Shown piece by piece: positions 31,345 through 41,744 of a stretch of 64,000 nt of DNA (its first letter is position 1; every line of letters begins with the position of its first letter). Both the position numbers and the translations under genes were made by a program. This stretch comes from Hydrogenophaga sp. (GTDB lineage: Bacteria > Pseudomonadota > Gammaproteobacteria > Burkholderiales > Burkholderiaceae_C): positions 124,001-188,000 of the forward strand of contig NZ_SDDV01000001.1 of assembly GCF_014773545.1 (NCBI RefSeq), in the 5' to 3' direction. Below the pieces are notes generated by a model. That model searched no databases. It had not been told where the DNA came from and saw nothing but the letters and a program-made list of their open reading frames with translations.

Positions 31345-32141
31345 ACCCCGCCGCAGAAAGTGATTCACGTCTAGGCCTTGACATGTCGAATGCAAACAAA
31401 CTTTGGGCATCTGGACGGGCGCTCGGTCTGGCCTGCTCATTGGCGCTGCTGGCTGGGTGTGCCAGCGGCCCGCAGGCGCACCCGCGCGACCCGCTCGAGC
31501 CCTTGAACCGCAGCGTCTCTGCCTTCAACGACCGGGTCGATGCTGCGCTGCTCAAGCCGGTCGCCATCGCCTACCGTGACCATACGCCTGATGTGCTGCG
31601 CACCGGCGTCAGCAATTTTTTCTCTAATTTGAGCGATTTCTGGTCCTTCATCAACGCTGCCTTGCAACTGCGACCGCAGGAGGCGGCGGAAAACTTCATG
31701 CGCTTCAACGTCAACACCGTGCTGGGCTTTGGCGGCGTGCTAGACATTGCGTCCGAGATGAAAATCGAACGCACCCGGCTCGACTTTGGCCAGACGCTGG
31801 GCCGCTGGGGCGTGCCTTCCGGGCCTTACCTGGTGCTGCCGCTGCTGGGGCCGTCGACGCTGCGCGACGCGGCCGCGCGCGGCGTCGAGGCGCGCGGCGA
31901 TTTGTTGCAAGGCCTGGACGATGGCGGCGCGCGCAATGTGCTGTCGGTGTTGCGCGTGGTCGACACGCGCGCCAATCTGTTGCGTGCCACCGCCATACTC
32001 GACGCCGTGGCGCTGGATAGGTACAGTTTTACGCGCGACATTTTTCTGCAGCGCCGCGATACCCAGATCGAAGCCCTGATCGACCTGGGTATCGGCGTGC
32101 GCGACCGGAATGAACTACAGGCCAACCCGGCGCCGCCATGA
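31341..32141 (+). CDS. mlaA: Outer-membrane lipoprotein MlaA (VacJ family)
   Basis: A 266-residue lipoprotein of the Mla pathway that extracts mislocalised phospholipid from the outer leaflet. The lipobox LALLAGC follows a hydrophobic helix, and DPLEPLNRSVSAFNDRVD, NNF-like VSNFFSNLSD and FGGVLDIASE are VacJ signatures. Two starts are plausible: ATG 31341 has GAGG 7 bases upstream and overlaps mlaD; ATG 31383 gives a more typical 26-residue lipoprotein signal. In Comamonadaceae, mlaA sits within the mla operon, unlike in E. coli. Confidence 0.9.
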   Translation: MNPAAESDSRLGLDMSNANKLWASGRALGLACSLALLAGCASGPQAHPRDPLEPLNRSVSAFNDRVDAALLKPVAIAYRDHTPDVLRTGVSNFFSNLSDFWSFINAALQLRPQEAAENFMRFNVNTVLGFGGVLDIASEMKIERTRLDFGQTLGRWGVPSGPYLVLPLLGPSTLRDAAARGVEARGDLLQGLDDGGARNVLSVLRVVDTRANLLRATAILDAVALDRYSFTRDIFLQRRDTQIEALIDLGIGVRDRNELQANPAPP

Positions 32142-32244
32142 ATCGGCGCAGCGCAGGCAACTTTGGATCGAACGATTCGCTCCAACACCGGTATGGCGCG
32201 GCGCTGGCTGCGTGTGATGGGCCCACTGGCCCGGAAAGACAGAT

Positions 32245-32871
32245 ATGTTGAGAAGACGCTTTGGGCTGCTTGGGCTGTTGGCCGTGGTGCTGGCCGTGCA
32301 GGCGTTGCCTGGCCACGCTTCAATCGAAGCACCCGATGTCTTGGTCCAGCGCATCTCCGGTGAGGTGATGGCTGCCATCAGGGCCGACGCGGCGATTCAG
32401 GCCGGCGATGTTGATCGCATCACCGCTTTGGTCGATGCCAAGATCATGCCGCACGTGAACTTTCCGCGCATGACCGCAGCGGTGGTCGGGCGCCACTGGC
32501 GCTTGGCCACGCCCGAGCAGCAGCAGCGGCTGCAAGAGGAGTTCAAAGTCTTGCTGGTGCGCACCTATTCCGGCGCGCTGGGCGAGGTGCGCGATCAGAC
32601 CTTGACATTTCGGCCGATGCGCGCGCGCCCCGAGGACACCGAGGTGGTGGTGCGCTCGGAGGTGCGGGGTCGGGGGCAGCCGATCCAGATGGATTACAGG
32701 CTGGAGAAGACGCCCGCTGGCTGGAAAATTTACGACATCAACGTGCTCGGCATCTGGCTGGTCGAGACCTACCGCAGCCAGTTCGCGCAGGAAATCAGCG
32801 CCCGTGGCATCGACGGGCTGATTGCCACCCTGGCCCAGCGCAACCGCCGCGGTGCACCTCGTGCAGGTTGA
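32245..32871 (+). CDS. mlaC: Periplasmic phospholipid-binding protein MlaC
   Basis: A 208-residue periplasmic shuttle with an N-terminal signal (LRRRFGLLGLLAVVLAVQALPGHA). MlaC-type segments VDAKIMPHVNFPRMTAAVVGRHWR, FKVLLVRTYSGAL, VVVRSEVRG and PAGWKIYDINVLGIWLVETYRSQF are clear. It carries phospholipid between MlaA and MlaFEDB. It precedes mlaB, which overlaps its end. Confidence 0.93.
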   Translation: MLRRRFGLLGLLAVVLAVQALPGHASIEAPDVLVQRISGEVMAAIRADAAIQAGDVDRITALVDAKIMPHVNFPRMTAAVVGRHWRLATPEQQQRLQEEFKVLLVRTYSGALGEVRDQTLTFRPMRARPEDTEVVVRSEVRGRGQPIQMDYRLEKTPAGWKIYDINVLGIWLVETYRSQFAQEISARGIDGLIATLAQRNRRGAPRAG

Positions 32872-33163
32872 AGTGCCAGCGACCAGCCACGCATTGGCGG
32901 CGGCCTTGCCGCTGCGCCTGACCCAGCAGCAAGCCGGCGCCGAGCTGGCGCGCCTGACCGCGCTGCTGGTGCAGCAGCCAAGCACCCCGGCCACGCTGGA
33001 CGCACAAGCCCTGCAAGTGTTTGATTCGTCAGCGCTGGCGCTGTTGCTGGAACTGCGCAGGCGCCTGCTGGCGCAGGGCAAGACGCTGCAGATTCAGCAC
33101 TGGCCACCGCGCTTGCTGGCGCTGGCCAGCTTATACGGTGTGAGCGAATTGCTGCACGTTTAG
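32852..33163 (+). CDS. mlaB: STAS-domain protein MlaB
   Basis: About 103 residues forming a STAS domain: ATLDAQALQVFDSSALALLLELRRRLLAQGK is the conserved core with the serine position. It binds and regulates MlaF. No ATG is available; GTG at 32852, 32861 or 32873 are all possible and all overlap the 3' end of mlaC, so the exact start is uncertain. Its position after mlaC matches the betaproteobacterial mla operon. Confidence 0.8.
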   Translation: MHLVQVEVPATSHALAAALPLRLTQQQAGAELARLTALLVQQPSTPATLDAQALQVFDSSALALLLELRRRLLAQGKTLQIQHWPPRLLALASLYGVSELLHV

Positions 33164-33225
33164 AATGCTGGGTTCAGCCGCCCGCGTCGGATGTTCTGTG
33201 CGCGATCAGGCTGCTTTGCTGCGCC

Positions 33226-34164
33226 ATGGCTGCCGTCTCGTTTCAAAACATATCAAAAACCTACCCTGGCGCGCGCGGCAATGTGCAAGCGCTGACGTCG
33301 GTGTCCCTGGACGTCGAGTCGGGTGAGTTTTTTGGCCTGCTCGGGCCTAATGGGGCTGGCAAAACCACGCTGATCAGCATTTTGGCTGGTCTGAGCCGCG
33401 CCAGCAGCGGCCGCGCGCTGGTGCATGGCAAGGACGTGCAGGCCGACTATCAGGCCACGCGCCGCCTGCTCGGCGTGGTGCCGCAGGAGCTGGTGTTCGA
33501 CCCGTTTTTCAATGTGCGCGAGACGCTGCGCTTTCAGTCCGGCTACTTCGGCATTCGCCGCAACGACGACTGGATCGACGAGTTGCTGCTTGGCCTGGGC
33601 CTGAGCGACAAGGCCGACGCCAATATGCGTCAGCTCTCGGGCGGCATGAAGCGCCGCGTGCTGATTGCGCAGGCGCTGGTGCACAAGCCGCAGGTGATCG
33701 TGCTCGACGAGCCGACCGCCGGCGTCGACGTCGAGCTGCGCCAGACCCTGTGGCAATTCATCTCCGACCTCAATGTGCGGCTGGGCTGCACGGTGCTGCT
33801 GACCACCCATTACCTGGAAGAAGCCGAGGCCTTGTGCGGGCGCATTGCCATGCTCAAAAACGGGCAGTTGCTGGCGCTCGAATCGACCAGCGAGCTGCTG
33901 CGGCGCGCTTCGTCCCATGTGCTGCGCTTCAAGACCGACCAGCGCTTGCCGGCCGATTTGCTGGCGCAAGCGCGCGTCACCGGGCGCGTGGTGCAACTGC
34001 CGGCCTTGGATGCGCTGGCGGTCGAGCGGCTGCTGACGCGCCTGCGCGAGGCCGGCGTGCAGGCGCGCGACGTTGAAATTCGCAAGGCCGATCTGGAAGA
34101 CGTTTTTCTTCATCTGATGGGGCAGGCGGAAAATGCCCCGGCGCCAGCGAGGGCTTGCGCATGA
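33226..34164 (+). CDS. ABC-2 type exporter ATP-binding protein
   Basis: A 312-residue ATPase. Walker A GPNGAGKTTLISILAG, signature LSGGMKRRVLIAQALVH, Walker B QVIVLDEPTAGVD and switch THYLEEAEALCGRIAML are present. The C-terminal ~80-residue extension is typical of YadG/NodI-like exporter ATPases. It pairs with the permease that overlaps its stop (ATGA). YadG-YadH-like proteins are often linked to envelope or mla clusters in betaproteobacteria; the substrate is unknown. Confidence 0.9.
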   Translation: MAAVSFQNISKTYPGARGNVQALTSVSLDVESGEFFGLLGPNGAGKTTLISILAGLSRASSGRALVHGKDVQADYQATRRLLGVVPQELVFDPFFNVRETLRFQSGYFGIRRNDDWIDELLLGLGLSDKADANMRQLSGGMKRRVLIAQALVHKPQVIVLDEPTAGVDVELRQTLWQFISDLNVRLGCTVLLTTHYLEEAEALCGRIAMLKNGQLLALESTSELLRRASSHVLRFKTDQRLPADLLAQARVTGRVVQLPALDALAVERLLTRLREAGVQARDVEIRKADLEDVFLHLMGQAENAPAPARACA

Positions 34165-34916
34165 GGGGCTGGCAAGCGCTGTTCTACAAAGAAGTGCTGC
34201 GTTTTTGGAAAGTTGGTTTCCAGACCGTTGCCGCGCCGGTGATTACGGCCGTTTTGTACCTGCTGATCTTCAGCCACGTGTTGCAAGACCGGGTGCAGGT
34301 GTTCGAGTCGGTAGATTACGCGGCCTTTTTGCTGCCCGGACTGGCCATGATGAGCGTGCTGCAAAATGCCTTTGCCAACAGCAGTTCGTCGCTGATTCAG
34401 AGCAAGGTGATGGGAAACCTGGTGTTTTTGCAGCTCACGCCGCTGTCGCACCGGGCCTGGTTCGTGGCCTACGTCGGCTCTTCGGTGCTGCGCGGTCTGG
34501 CGGTCGGTCTGGTGGTGCTGGCGCTGGCCTGGTGGCTGGCCCGCCCCAGCCTCGAGGCGCCGCTGTGGATACTGGTGTTTGGCGTCCTGGGCGCGGCGCT
34601 GCTGGGCGCGCTCGGCGTCATCGCCGGCCTGTGGGCAGAGAAATTCGACCAGATGGCGGCCTTTCAGAACTTTCTCATCGTGCCCATGACCTTTCTCTCG
34701 GGCGTGTTTTACTCGATTCATTCGCTGCCCGATTTCTGGCAGGTCGTCAGCCACCTGAACCCATTTTTCTACATGATCGACGGTTTTCGCTACGGCTTTT
34801 TCGGCGTCAGCGACGTCTCGCCATGGCTCAGCCTGGCGCTGCTCAGCAGCGCGCTGCTGGCCGTCAGCGCGCTGGCGCTGCACCTGTTGAAAACCGGCTA
34901 CAAAATACGACACTGA
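34161..34916 (+). CDS. ABC-2 type exporter permease
   Basis: A 251-residue membrane protein with six hydrophobic segments and ABC-2 features (LYLLIFSHVLQDR, LPGLAMMSVLQNAFANSSSSLIQSKVMGNLVFLQLTPLS, LSGVFYSIHSLPDFWQ). ATG 34161 overlaps the ATPase stop by 4 bases; TTG 34155 is a less likely start. It resembles YadH. Substrate unknown. Confidence 0.9.
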   Translation: MRGWQALFYKEVLRFWKVGFQTVAAPVITAVLYLLIFSHVLQDRVQVFESVDYAAFLLPGLAMMSVLQNAFANSSSSLIQSKVMGNLVFLQLTPLSHRAWFVAYVGSSVLRGLAVGLVVLALAWWLARPSLEAPLWILVFGVLGAALLGALGVIAGLWAEKFDQMAAFQNFLIVPMTFLSGVFYSIHSLPDFWQVVSHLNPFFYMIDGFRYGFFGVSDVSPWLSLALLSSALLAVSALALHLLKTGYKIRH

Positions 34917-34924
34917 CATCTGCC

Positions 34925-35164
34925 ATGACCGCTGAACAACTGCATCAAATCATCGCCGCCGGCCTGCCGTGCCAGCACCTCGAAGTCAGCGGCGACGGCC
35001 GCCACTGGGCGGCCGTGGTCGTCTCGTCCGCTTTCGAGGGCCTGCGCCCAATTGCGCGTCACCAGCGTGTCTACGCCACCTTGGGCGCGCGGATTCGAAC
35101 CGATGAAGTACACGCCTTGTCGATGAAAACCTACAGCCCCGCCGAATGGGCAGACCAAGCCTGA
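34925..35164 (+). CDS. BolA family protein (IbaG-like)
   Basis: A 79-residue protein with the BolA fold: [37 protein letters not shown] and [16 protein letters not shown]. This short form beside murA is the IbaG/YrbA branch, which partners monothiol glutaredoxins in iron-sulfur handling. It starts 8 bases after the ABC permease stop and ends 14 bases before murA, the usual ibaG-murA pairing of proteobacteria. Confidence 0.88.
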   Translation: MTAEQLHQIIAAGLPCQHLEVSGDGRHWAAVVVSSAFEGLRPIARHQRVYATLGARIRTDEVHALSMKTYSPAEWADQA

Positions 35165-35178
35165 ATCGAGCACGCCCG

Positions 35179-36459
35179 ATGGACAAACTGCGAATCACCG
35201 GTGGCCGCCCACTCAATGGCGATGTGATCATATCCGGCGCCAAGAACGCCGCGCTGCCCGAGCTGTGCGCCGCCTTGCTGAGCGCCGAGCCGGTCACGCT
35301 GACCAATGTGCCGCGCCTGCGCGATGTGGCCACCATGCGCCACCTGCTCGACAGCATGGGTGTGCAGTCGCAAACCCACGGCGAGCGCGGCGGCATCACC
35401 CTGCAGGCGGGCGACGACATCAGGCCCGAGGCGCCCTATGAGCTGGTCAAGACCATGCGCGCTTCGGTGCTGGTGCTGGGGCCCTTGCTGGCGCGTTTTG
35501 GCCGTGCCCGCGTTTCGCTGCCGGGCGGCTGCGCCATCGGATCGCGTCCGGTCGATCAACACATCAAGGGCTTGCAGGCGATGGGTGCGGCCATCGAGGT
35601 CGAGCACGGCTACCTGGTGGCCACGCTGGCGCGGGGCAAGCAACGCTTGCATGGCGCACGCATCGCCACCGACATGGTGACCGTCACCGGCACCGAGAAT
35701 TTCCTCATGGCCGCCGCGCTGGCCGAAGGCGAGACGCTGCTGGAGAACGCCGCGCAAGAGCCTGAAATTGCCGATCTGGCCGAGATGCTGATCGCCATGG
35801 GGGCGAAAATCGAAGGTCATGGCAGCAGCCGCATTCATATTCAGGGCGTGCCGCAACTCAGGGGCTGCACGCACCAGGTGGTGGCCGACCGCATCGAGGC
35901 CGGCACTTTTTTGTGCGCGGTGGCGGCCAGCGGGGGCGACGTGGTGTTGCGCCACGGTCGCGCCGAACACCTGGACGCGGTGATCGACAAGCTGCACGAG
36001 GCCGGAGCCGCCATCGAGGCCGGGCATGATGCTGCGGGTCACTTCATTCGCGTGCGCGCCAGCGGGCAGCTCAAGGCGCAGAGTTTTCGCACCACCGAAT
36101 ACCCCGGTTTTCCGACCGATATGCAGGCCCAATTCATGGTTTTGAACTGCATCGCGCAGGGAACCGCCAGGGTGACTGAGACGATTTTTGAAAACCGCTT
36201 CATGCACGTCAACGAACTGCTGCGTCTGGGCGCGCGCATCCAGACCGAGGGCCGGGTGGCGGTGGTCGAAGGCGTGCACCGGCTCTCGGGCGCTGCCGTC
36301 ATGGCGACCGACCTGCGTGCCTCGGCCAGTCTGGTGATTGCCGGCCTGGTGGCCGATGGGCAAACCATTGTTGACCGCATCTACCACCTCGACCGGGGTT
36401 ACGACCAGATGGAGAACAAGCTGCGCGCACTCGGTGCCGACATCGAGCGGATGAAGTGA
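35179..36459 (+). CDS. murA: UDP-N-acetylglucosamine 1-carboxyvinyltransferase
   Basis: A 426-residue cytosolic enzyme performing the first committed step of peptidoglycan synthesis, the target of fosfomycin. [27 protein letters not shown] begins the fold; the active-site Cys lies in [18 protein letters not shown]. Length is close to the usual ~419. ATG 35179 is chosen over an earlier frame start at 35146 inside the bolA gene. The his genes follow on the same strand. Confidence 0.96.
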   Translation: MDKLRITGGRPLNGDVIISGAKNAALPELCAALLSAEPVTLTNVPRLRDVATMRHLLDSMGVQSQTHGERGGITLQAGDDIRPEAPYELVKTMRASVLVLGPLLARFGRARVSLPGGCAIGSRPVDQHIKGLQAMGAAIEVEHGYLVATLARGKQRLHGARIATDMVTVTGTENFLMAAALAEGETLLENAAQEPEIADLAEMLIAMGAKIEGHGSSRIHIQGVPQLRGCTHQVVADRIEAGTFLCAVAASGGDVVLRHGRAEHLDAVIDKLHEAGAAIEAGHDAAGHFIRVRASGQLKAQSFRTTEYPGFPTDMQAQFMVLNCIAQGTARVTETIFENRFMHVNELLRLGARIQTEGRVAVVEGVHRLSGAAVMATDLRASASLVIAGLVADGQTIVDRIYHLDRGYDQMENKLRALGADIERMK

Positions 36460-36535
36460 AGCAGGTCCCTGCCGCCTTGGGGCGTTGCCAGCCGTGCGCT
36501 GTGCTGGGCAGAATCAATTTTTAAGGAGCAGGTGA

Positions 36536-37189
36536 TTGATCACCCTCGCACTGTCCAAGGGACGCATTTTTGACGAAACCCTGCCGCTGCTCGCCGCTGC
36601 CGGGATCGAGGTGCTGGAAGACCAGCAGCGCTCGCGCAAGCTGATTTTGCCGACCAGCCACAGCGGCGTGCGCGTGCTGCTGGTGCGCGCCAGCGACGTT
36701 GCGACCTATGTCGAATACGGCGGCGCCGACCTGGGCGTGACCGGCAAAGACATCTTGCTCGAACACGGTGGCCAAGGTCTGTACCAGCCGCTCGATCTGC
36801 GCATTGCGCAGTGCCGCATGAGCGTGGCGGTGCGGCTTGATTTCGACTACGCCAGCGCCGTGCGCCAGGGCGCGCGGCTGCGCGTGGCGACCAAGTACAC
36901 CCGCATAGCACGTGAATTTTTTGCTGACAAGGGCATGCACGTAGACCTGATCAAGCTCTACGGCAGCATGGAGCTGGCGCCGCTGACCGGCCTGGCCGAC
37001 GCCATTGTCGATTTGGTCTCGACTGGCAATACGCTCAAGGCGAATCAGTTGATCGAGGTCGAGCGCATCATGGACATCAGTTCGCGGCTGGTCATCAACC
37101 AGGCCGCGCTCAAACTCAAGCGGGCCGCCATTCGGCCGCTTATCGACGTTTTCGCCCACGCCATCGCCAACCCCGCCGACGCATCATGA
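36536..37189 (+). CDS. hisG: ATP phosphoribosyltransferase, short form, TTG start
   Basis: A 217-residue catalytic subunit for the first step of histidine synthesis (ATP plus PRPP). [18 protein letters not shown] and the PRPP-binding segment [17 protein letters not shown] are clear. The short form lacks the C-terminal regulatory domain and in this group needs HisZ, which is not in this window. The start is TTG at 36536, 7 bases after AAGGAG (36523-36528); no ATG fits. Its stop overlaps the hisD ATG (ATGA). Confidence 0.93.
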   Translation: MITLALSKGRIFDETLPLLAAAGIEVLEDQQRSRKLILPTSHSGVRVLLVRASDVATYVEYGGADLGVTGKDILLEHGGQGLYQPLDLRIAQCRMSVAVRLDFDYASAVRQGARLRVATKYTRIAREFFADKGMHVDLIKLYGSMELAPLTGLADAIVDLVSTGNTLKANQLIEVERIMDISSRLVINQAALKLKRAAIRPLIDVFAHAIANPADAS

Positions 37190-38529
37190 GCTTTGCTGCA
37201 GCGCCTCTTCGACTGTCTACCAGCGCGCCCGACTTTGAGACGCAGTTTGCAGCGCGGCTGCATTGGTCGGCTGCCACCGACCGCGCGATCGAGCAGCGCG
37301 TAGCCGACATTTTGGCCGACGTGCAGCGGCGCGGCGACGCGGCGGTGCTGGAGTACACGGCGCGCTTTGACGGCCTGAGTGCCGACAGCATGGCGGCGCT
37401 GGAGCTGACGCAGGCCGAACTCCAGGCGGCTTTTGAGGGCTTGCCGGCGGCCCAGCGTGCAGCGCTGGAATTTGCCGCCCAGCGCGTGCGCCGCTTCCAC
37501 CAGGCGCAGTTGCAAGCCTGCGGCCAGAGCTGGAGCTACCGAGACGAAGACGGCAGCCTGCTCGGGCAAAAGGTCACGCCGCTGGAGCGCGTCGGCATTT
37601 ATGTGCCGGGCGGCAAGGCGGCCTACCCGTCGAGTGTGCTGATGAACGCCATTCCGGCGCACGTGGCGGGCGTGTCCGAGATCATCATGGTGGTGCCAAC
37701 CCCGCTGGGCGCCAAGAACGCGCTGGTGCTGGCGGCGGCCTTTGTGGCCGGCGTTTCGCGCGCCTTCACCATCGGCGGCGCGCAGGCGGTGGCCGCGCTG
37801 GCCTACGGCAGCGCCAGCGTGCCCAAGGTGGACAAGATCACCGGCCCCGGCAACGCCTACGTGGCCAGCGCCAAAAAGCACGTTTTCGGCACCGTGGGCA
37901 TAGACATGATCGCTGGCCCGAGCGAGATTTTGGTGCTGGCCGATGGCAGCACGCCGGCCGAGTGGGTGGCGATGGACTTGTTCAGCCAGGCCGAACACGA
38001 CGAGCTGGCACAAAGCATTCTGCTGTGCCCCGACGCCGCCTACCTGGACGCGGTGCAGCGCGAAATGGACCGTCTGCTGCCGACCCTGCCGCGCGCGGCC
38101 ATCATCGCCAAAAGCCTGAACGACCGCGGCGCGCTGATTCACACCCGCAGCATGCAAGAGGCTTGCGCCATCAGCAACCGCATCGCGCCCGAGCACCTGG
38201 AGCTGGCCTGCCGCGAGCCGCAGCGCTGGGAGCCGTTGCTGCAACACGCCGGCGCCATCTTTCTGGGTGCCTACACCAGCGAGAGCTTGGGTGACTACTG
38301 CGCTGGCCCCAACCACGTGCTGCCCACCAGCGGCACGGCGCGCTTTTCTTCACCCCTGGGCGTGTATGACTTTCAAAAGCGCAGCAGCCTGATCGAAGTC
38401 AGCGCCGCCGGTGCGCAGCAGTTGGGCCGGGTGGCGGCCGAATTGGCCTACGGTGAAGGCTTGCAGGCCCACGCCCGCGCTGCCGAACTGCGGCTGACCG
38501 AGGTGCCCGCTATGCGGGGTGCCGCATGA
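37186..38529 (+). CDS. hisD: Histidinol dehydrogenase
   Basis: A 447-residue zinc enzyme oxidising histidinol to histidine in two NAD-dependent steps. [57 protein letters not shown], and zinc-ligand segments [11 protein letters not shown] and [12 protein letters not shown] are seen. It overlaps hisG and hisC by 4 bases each, arguing for coupled translation in one operon. Confidence 0.96.
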   Translation: MSFAAAPLRLSTSAPDFETQFAARLHWSAATDRAIEQRVADILADVQRRGDAAVLEYTARFDGLSADSMAALELTQAELQAAFEGLPAAQRAALEFAAQRVRRFHQAQLQACGQSWSYRDEDGSLLGQKVTPLERVGIYVPGGKAAYPSSVLMNAIPAHVAGVSEIIMVVPTPLGAKNALVLAAAFVAGVSRAFTIGGAQAVAALAYGSASVPKVDKITGPGNAYVASAKKHVFGTVGIDMIAGPSEILVLADGSTPAEWVAMDLFSQAEHDELAQSILLCPDAAYLDAVQREMDRLLPTLPRAAIIAKSLNDRGALIHTRSMQEACAISNRIAPEHLELACREPQRWEPLLQHAGAIFLGAYTSESLGDYCAGPNHVLPTSGTARFSSPLGVYDFQKRSSLIEVSAAGAQQLGRVAAELAYGEGLQAHARAAELRLTEVPAMRGAA

Positions 38530-39638
38530 GTGCCAAGCCGCTGGGCCCGATTCGCTTGGACCTGCAGTCCGTGCACGCCTACGCCATTCAAGACGCGGGG
38601 GGCATGGTCAAGCTCGACGCGATGGAAAACCCGTTTGCGCTGCCACCCGGGCTGCAGCAAAAGCTCGGGCAGCGCCTGGGCGCGGTGGCGATCAACCGCT
38701 ACCCCGGTGCGCGCATCGAAGACCTGAGACAAGCGCTGGCGCGTTACGTCGACCTGCCTGCGGGTTGCGCGCTGATGCTGGGCAACGGATCGGACGAGCT
38801 GATTTCGCTGCTGGCGCTGGCCTGCGACGTGCCCGGTGCGTCCATCCTGGCGCCGCTGCCCGGCTTTGTCATGTACGCCATGAGCGCGCAGTTGCAGGGT
38901 CTGGCTTTTCACGGCGTGCCACTGACGGCCGACTTCGAGCTCGACGAGCCCGCCATGCTGGCCGCCCTGTGCGCGCACCAGCCCGCCATCACCTACATCG
39001 CTTACCCGAACAACCCGAGCGCCAACCTGTGGGACGCGGGGGTGATCCGGCGTCTGATTGCCCAGGCTGCCCGCTTCGACGGCCTGGTGGTGCTGGACGA
39101 GGCCTACCAGCCCTTTTCCAGTCGCAGCTGGATCGATGAGATGCGCGCCGACCCGCTCGCCAACGCCAACGTGCTGCTGCTGCGCACGCTGTCCAAGTTC
39201 GGTCTGGCGGGCGTGCGTCTGGGCTACCTGCTGGGGCCGCAGGCGCTGGTGCACGAGCTGGACAAGCTGCGCCCGCCCTACAACGTCAGCGTGCTCAACG
39301 CCGAATGCGCGCTGTTCGCGCTCGAACACGCCGACGTGTTTGCGCAGCAGGCGGCGCAGATTCGCCAGCAGCGTGGCTTGCTGATCGGTGCGCTGGCGCG
39401 CTTGCCTGGCGTCAAGCCGTTTGCCAGCGAGGCCAATATGGTGCTGGTACGCCTGCCCGGGCGCGACAGCGCCGATGTGGACGCCGCGCAACGCTGCTTC
39501 GAGCATTTGAAACAGCACGGCATTCTGGTCAAAAATGTTTCTAAAATGCACCCTCTGTTGAGCAATTGTTTGCGCATCACGGTGGGTACACCGGCCGAGA
39601 ACGCGCAATTGATCTGTGCCCTGCAACAAGCCCTATGA
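38526..39638 (+). CDS. hisC: Histidinol-phosphate aminotransferase
   Basis: A 370-residue PLP enzyme converting imidazole acetol phosphate to histidinol phosphate. Core motifs: [38 protein letters not shown] and [19 protein letters not shown] with the PLP Lys in LSKFG. Overlaps hisD and hisB by 4 bases. HisC-family paralogues are common, but position in the his operon supports this call. Confidence 0.95.
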   Translation: MSAKPLGPIRLDLQSVHAYAIQDAGGMVKLDAMENPFALPPGLQQKLGQRLGAVAINRYPGARIEDLRQALARYVDLPAGCALMLGNGSDELISLLALACDVPGASILAPLPGFVMYAMSAQLQGLAFHGVPLTADFELDEPAMLAALCAHQPAITYIAYPNNPSANLWDAGVIRRLIAQAARFDGLVVLDEAYQPFSSRSWIDEMRADPLANANVLLLRTLSKFGLAGVRLGYLLGPQALVHELDKLRPPYNVSVLNAECALFALEHADVFAQQAAQIRQQRGLLIGALARLPGVKPFASEANMVLVRLPGRDSADVDAAQRCFEHLKQHGILVKNVSKMHPLLSNCLRITVGTPAENAQLICALQQAL

Positions 39639-40255
39639 CCACTGCCGCATCCGTTTCCCCCAGCGCCGACCGCGTGGCTATGGTGCAGCGCAACACCGCC
39701 GAGACGCAAATCAGCGTGCGCGTCAACCTCGACGGCTCGGGCGCGGCCAAGCTGGCCACCGGCATCGGTTTTTTTGACCACATGCTGGATCAGATCGCCC
39801 GTCACGGCCTGATCGATCTCGCCATCCAGGCCCAGGGCGATCTGCACGTAGACGGCCACCACACGGTGGAAGATGTGGGCATCACGCTCGGGCAGGCCGT
39901 TGCGCAAGCGGTAGGCGATAAAAGAGGCATTCGCCGCTACGGCCACGCATACGTGCCGTTGGACGAGGCGCTGTCGCGCGTGGTGGTCGATTTTTCTGGC
40001 CGTCCGGGCCTGCACATGCGAGTGCCGTTCAAGAGCGGCATGGTCGGCAGCTTCGACACCCAGCTTGCCTTCGAGTTTTTTCAGGGCTTTGTCAACCACG
40101 CCGGCGTGACGCTGCACATCGACAACCTGCACGGCGAGAACGCCCACCACCAGGCCGAGACCGTGTTCAAGGCTTTTGCCCGCGCGCTGCGCATGGCGCT
40201 CGAGCGCGACGCGCGCCTGGGCGACGTGATTCCTTCCACCAAAGGCTCGCTCTGA
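39635..40255 (+). CDS. hisB: Imidazoleglycerol-phosphate dehydratase
   Basis: A 206-residue monofunctional dehydratase (no HisB-N phosphatase domain). The manganese-binding motifs [33 protein letters not shown] and [21 protein letters not shown] are conserved. ATG 39635 overlaps the hisC stop; an upstream in-frame start at 39566 falls inside hisC and is rejected. Histidinol-phosphatase would need to be encoded elsewhere. Confidence 0.95.
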   Translation: MTTAASVSPSADRVAMVQRNTAETQISVRVNLDGSGAAKLATGIGFFDHMLDQIARHGLIDLAIQAQGDLHVDGHHTVEDVGITLGQAVAQAVGDKRGIRRYGHAYVPLDEALSRVVVDFSGRPGLHMRVPFKSGMVGSFDTQLAFEFFQGFVNHAGVTLHIDNLHGENAHHQAETVFKAFARALRMALERDARLGDVIPSTKGSL

Positions 40256-40277
40256 GTTTGCCTTTCTGCCTACCCCG

Positions 40278-40940
40278 ATGAGACGCAAGACAGTCGCCGT
40301 GCTGGACTACGGCAGCGGCAACCTGCGCTCGGTGTCGCAGGCGGTGGCGCACGCGGCGCAGGCCGCTGATGTGGACGTGCGCGTCACCGCGCGTGCGCAG
40401 GATGTGCGGGAGGCCGAACGCGTGGTGCTGCCCGGCCAGGGGCACATGGCCGACTGCATGCGCGAACTCGCCGCCTGCGGCCTGCTCGATGCCGTGCTGC
40501 ACGCTGCTGCCCATAAGCCGCTGTTTGGCGTCTGCGTTGGCATGCAGATGCTGTTGCAGCGCAGCGAAGAAGGCCCGACCGATGGCCTGGGCTTGATTGC
40601 GGGCCAGGTGCTGCGCTTTCAGCTCGCGGGTCGCTTGCAGGCCGACGGCAGCCGCTTCAAGGTGCCGCAGATGGGCTGGAATCGGGTCTATCATCAACTG
40701 GGCCCAGGCGCGCCGCATCCGCTGTGGTCTGGCATTGCCGATGGCGCTTACTTTTACTTCGTGCACAGCTACTACGCCCAGCCAACGCACCCACAGCACT
40801 GCGTGGGCGAGACCGACTACGGCGGCCGCTTTGCGGCGGCGATTGCGCGCGACAACCTGTTCGCGACCCAGTTTCACCCAGAGAAAAGCGCCGACCAGGG
40901 CCTGGCGCTGTACCGCAATTTTCTGACCTGGAACCCCTGA
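40278..40940 (+). CDS. hisH: Imidazole glycerol phosphate synthase glutaminase subunit
   Basis: A 220-residue class I glutaminase subunit. [16 protein letters not shown] starts the fold; the nucleophile Cys lies in [17 protein letters not shown] and the His-Glu pair in [10 protein letters not shown]. It forms a complex with HisF to make IGP and AICAR. It starts 22 bases after hisB. Confidence 0.95.
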   Translation: MRRKTVAVLDYGSGNLRSVSQAVAHAAQAADVDVRVTARAQDVREAERVVLPGQGHMADCMRELAACGLLDAVLHAAAHKPLFGVCVGMQMLLQRSEEGPTDGLGLIAGQVLRFQLAGRLQADGSRFKVPQMGWNRVYHQLGPGAPHPLWSGIADGAYFYFVHSYYAQPTHPQHCVGETDYGGRFAAAIARDNLFATQFHPEKSADQGLALYRNFLTWNP

Positions 40941-40963
40941 ACCAACCGCTACCGACCACCATC

Positions 40964-41704
40964 ATGCTGCTGATTCCCGCCATCGATCTCAAAGACGGCC
41001 AATGCGTTCGCCTCAAGCAGGGCGACATGGACCAATCCACGGTGTTCGGTGCAGACCCGGCCGCCATGGCACGCAACTGGGTCAACAAGGGCGCGCGCCG
41101 CGTGCACCTGGTCGATCTCAACGGCGCCTTCGCCGGCAAGCCCAGGAACGAGGCAGCGATCCGCGCCATCCTGAAGGAGGTGGGCTCCGAGGTGGATGTG
41201 CAGCTGGGCGGCGGCATCCGCGACCTCGACACCATAGAGCGCTACCTGGACGCCGGCCTGCGCTACGTCATCATCGGCACCGCCGCCGTCAAAAACCCCG
41301 GCTTTCTGCAAGACGCCTGTACCGCCTTCGGCGGCCACATCATCGTCGGCCTGGACGCCAAGGACGGCAAGGTCGCCACCGACGGCTGGAGCAAGCTGAC
41401 CGGCCATGAGGTGCTTGACCTGGGAAAAAAGTTCGAGGACTACGGTGTCGAAGGAATCATCTACACCGACATCGGCCGCGACGGCATGCTCTCGGGCATC
41501 AACATCGAAGCCACCGTCAAGCTGGCGCAGGCGCTGTCCATCCCCGTCATCGCCTCCGGTGGCCTGTCCAGCCTGGACGACATCCGGGCCTTGTGCCTGG
41601 TGGAAGACGAGGGCGTCGAAGGCGTCATCTGCGGCCGCTCGATCTACAGCGGCGACCTGGACTTTCAGGTTGCGCAGCAGCTCGCCGATGATTTGAACGG
41701 TTGA
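40964..41704 (+). CDS. hisA: Phosphoribosylformimino-AICAR-phosphate isomerase
   Basis: A 246-residue TIM barrel with [21 protein letters not shown] at the start, [28 protein letters not shown] mid-protein and [14 protein letters not shown] with the catalytic Asp. Start at ATG 40964, 23 bases after hisH, is the family N-terminus. It isomerises ProFAR to PRFAR for HisF. Confidence 0.95.
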   Translation: MLLIPAIDLKDGQCVRLKQGDMDQSTVFGADPAAMARNWVNKGARRVHLVDLNGAFAGKPRNEAAIRAILKEVGSEVDVQLGGGIRDLDTIERYLDAGLRYVIIGTAAVKNPGFLQDACTAFGGHIIVGLDAKDGKVATDGWSKLTGHEVLDLGKKFEDYGVEGIIYTDIGRDGMLSGINIEATVKLAQALSIPVIASGGLSSLDDIRALCLVEDEGVEGVICGRSIYSGDLDFQVAQQLADDLNG

Positions 41705-41744
41705 GCCATGAAGCACCGCAAGACCTGCTGCGCGGCGGCCTGAC

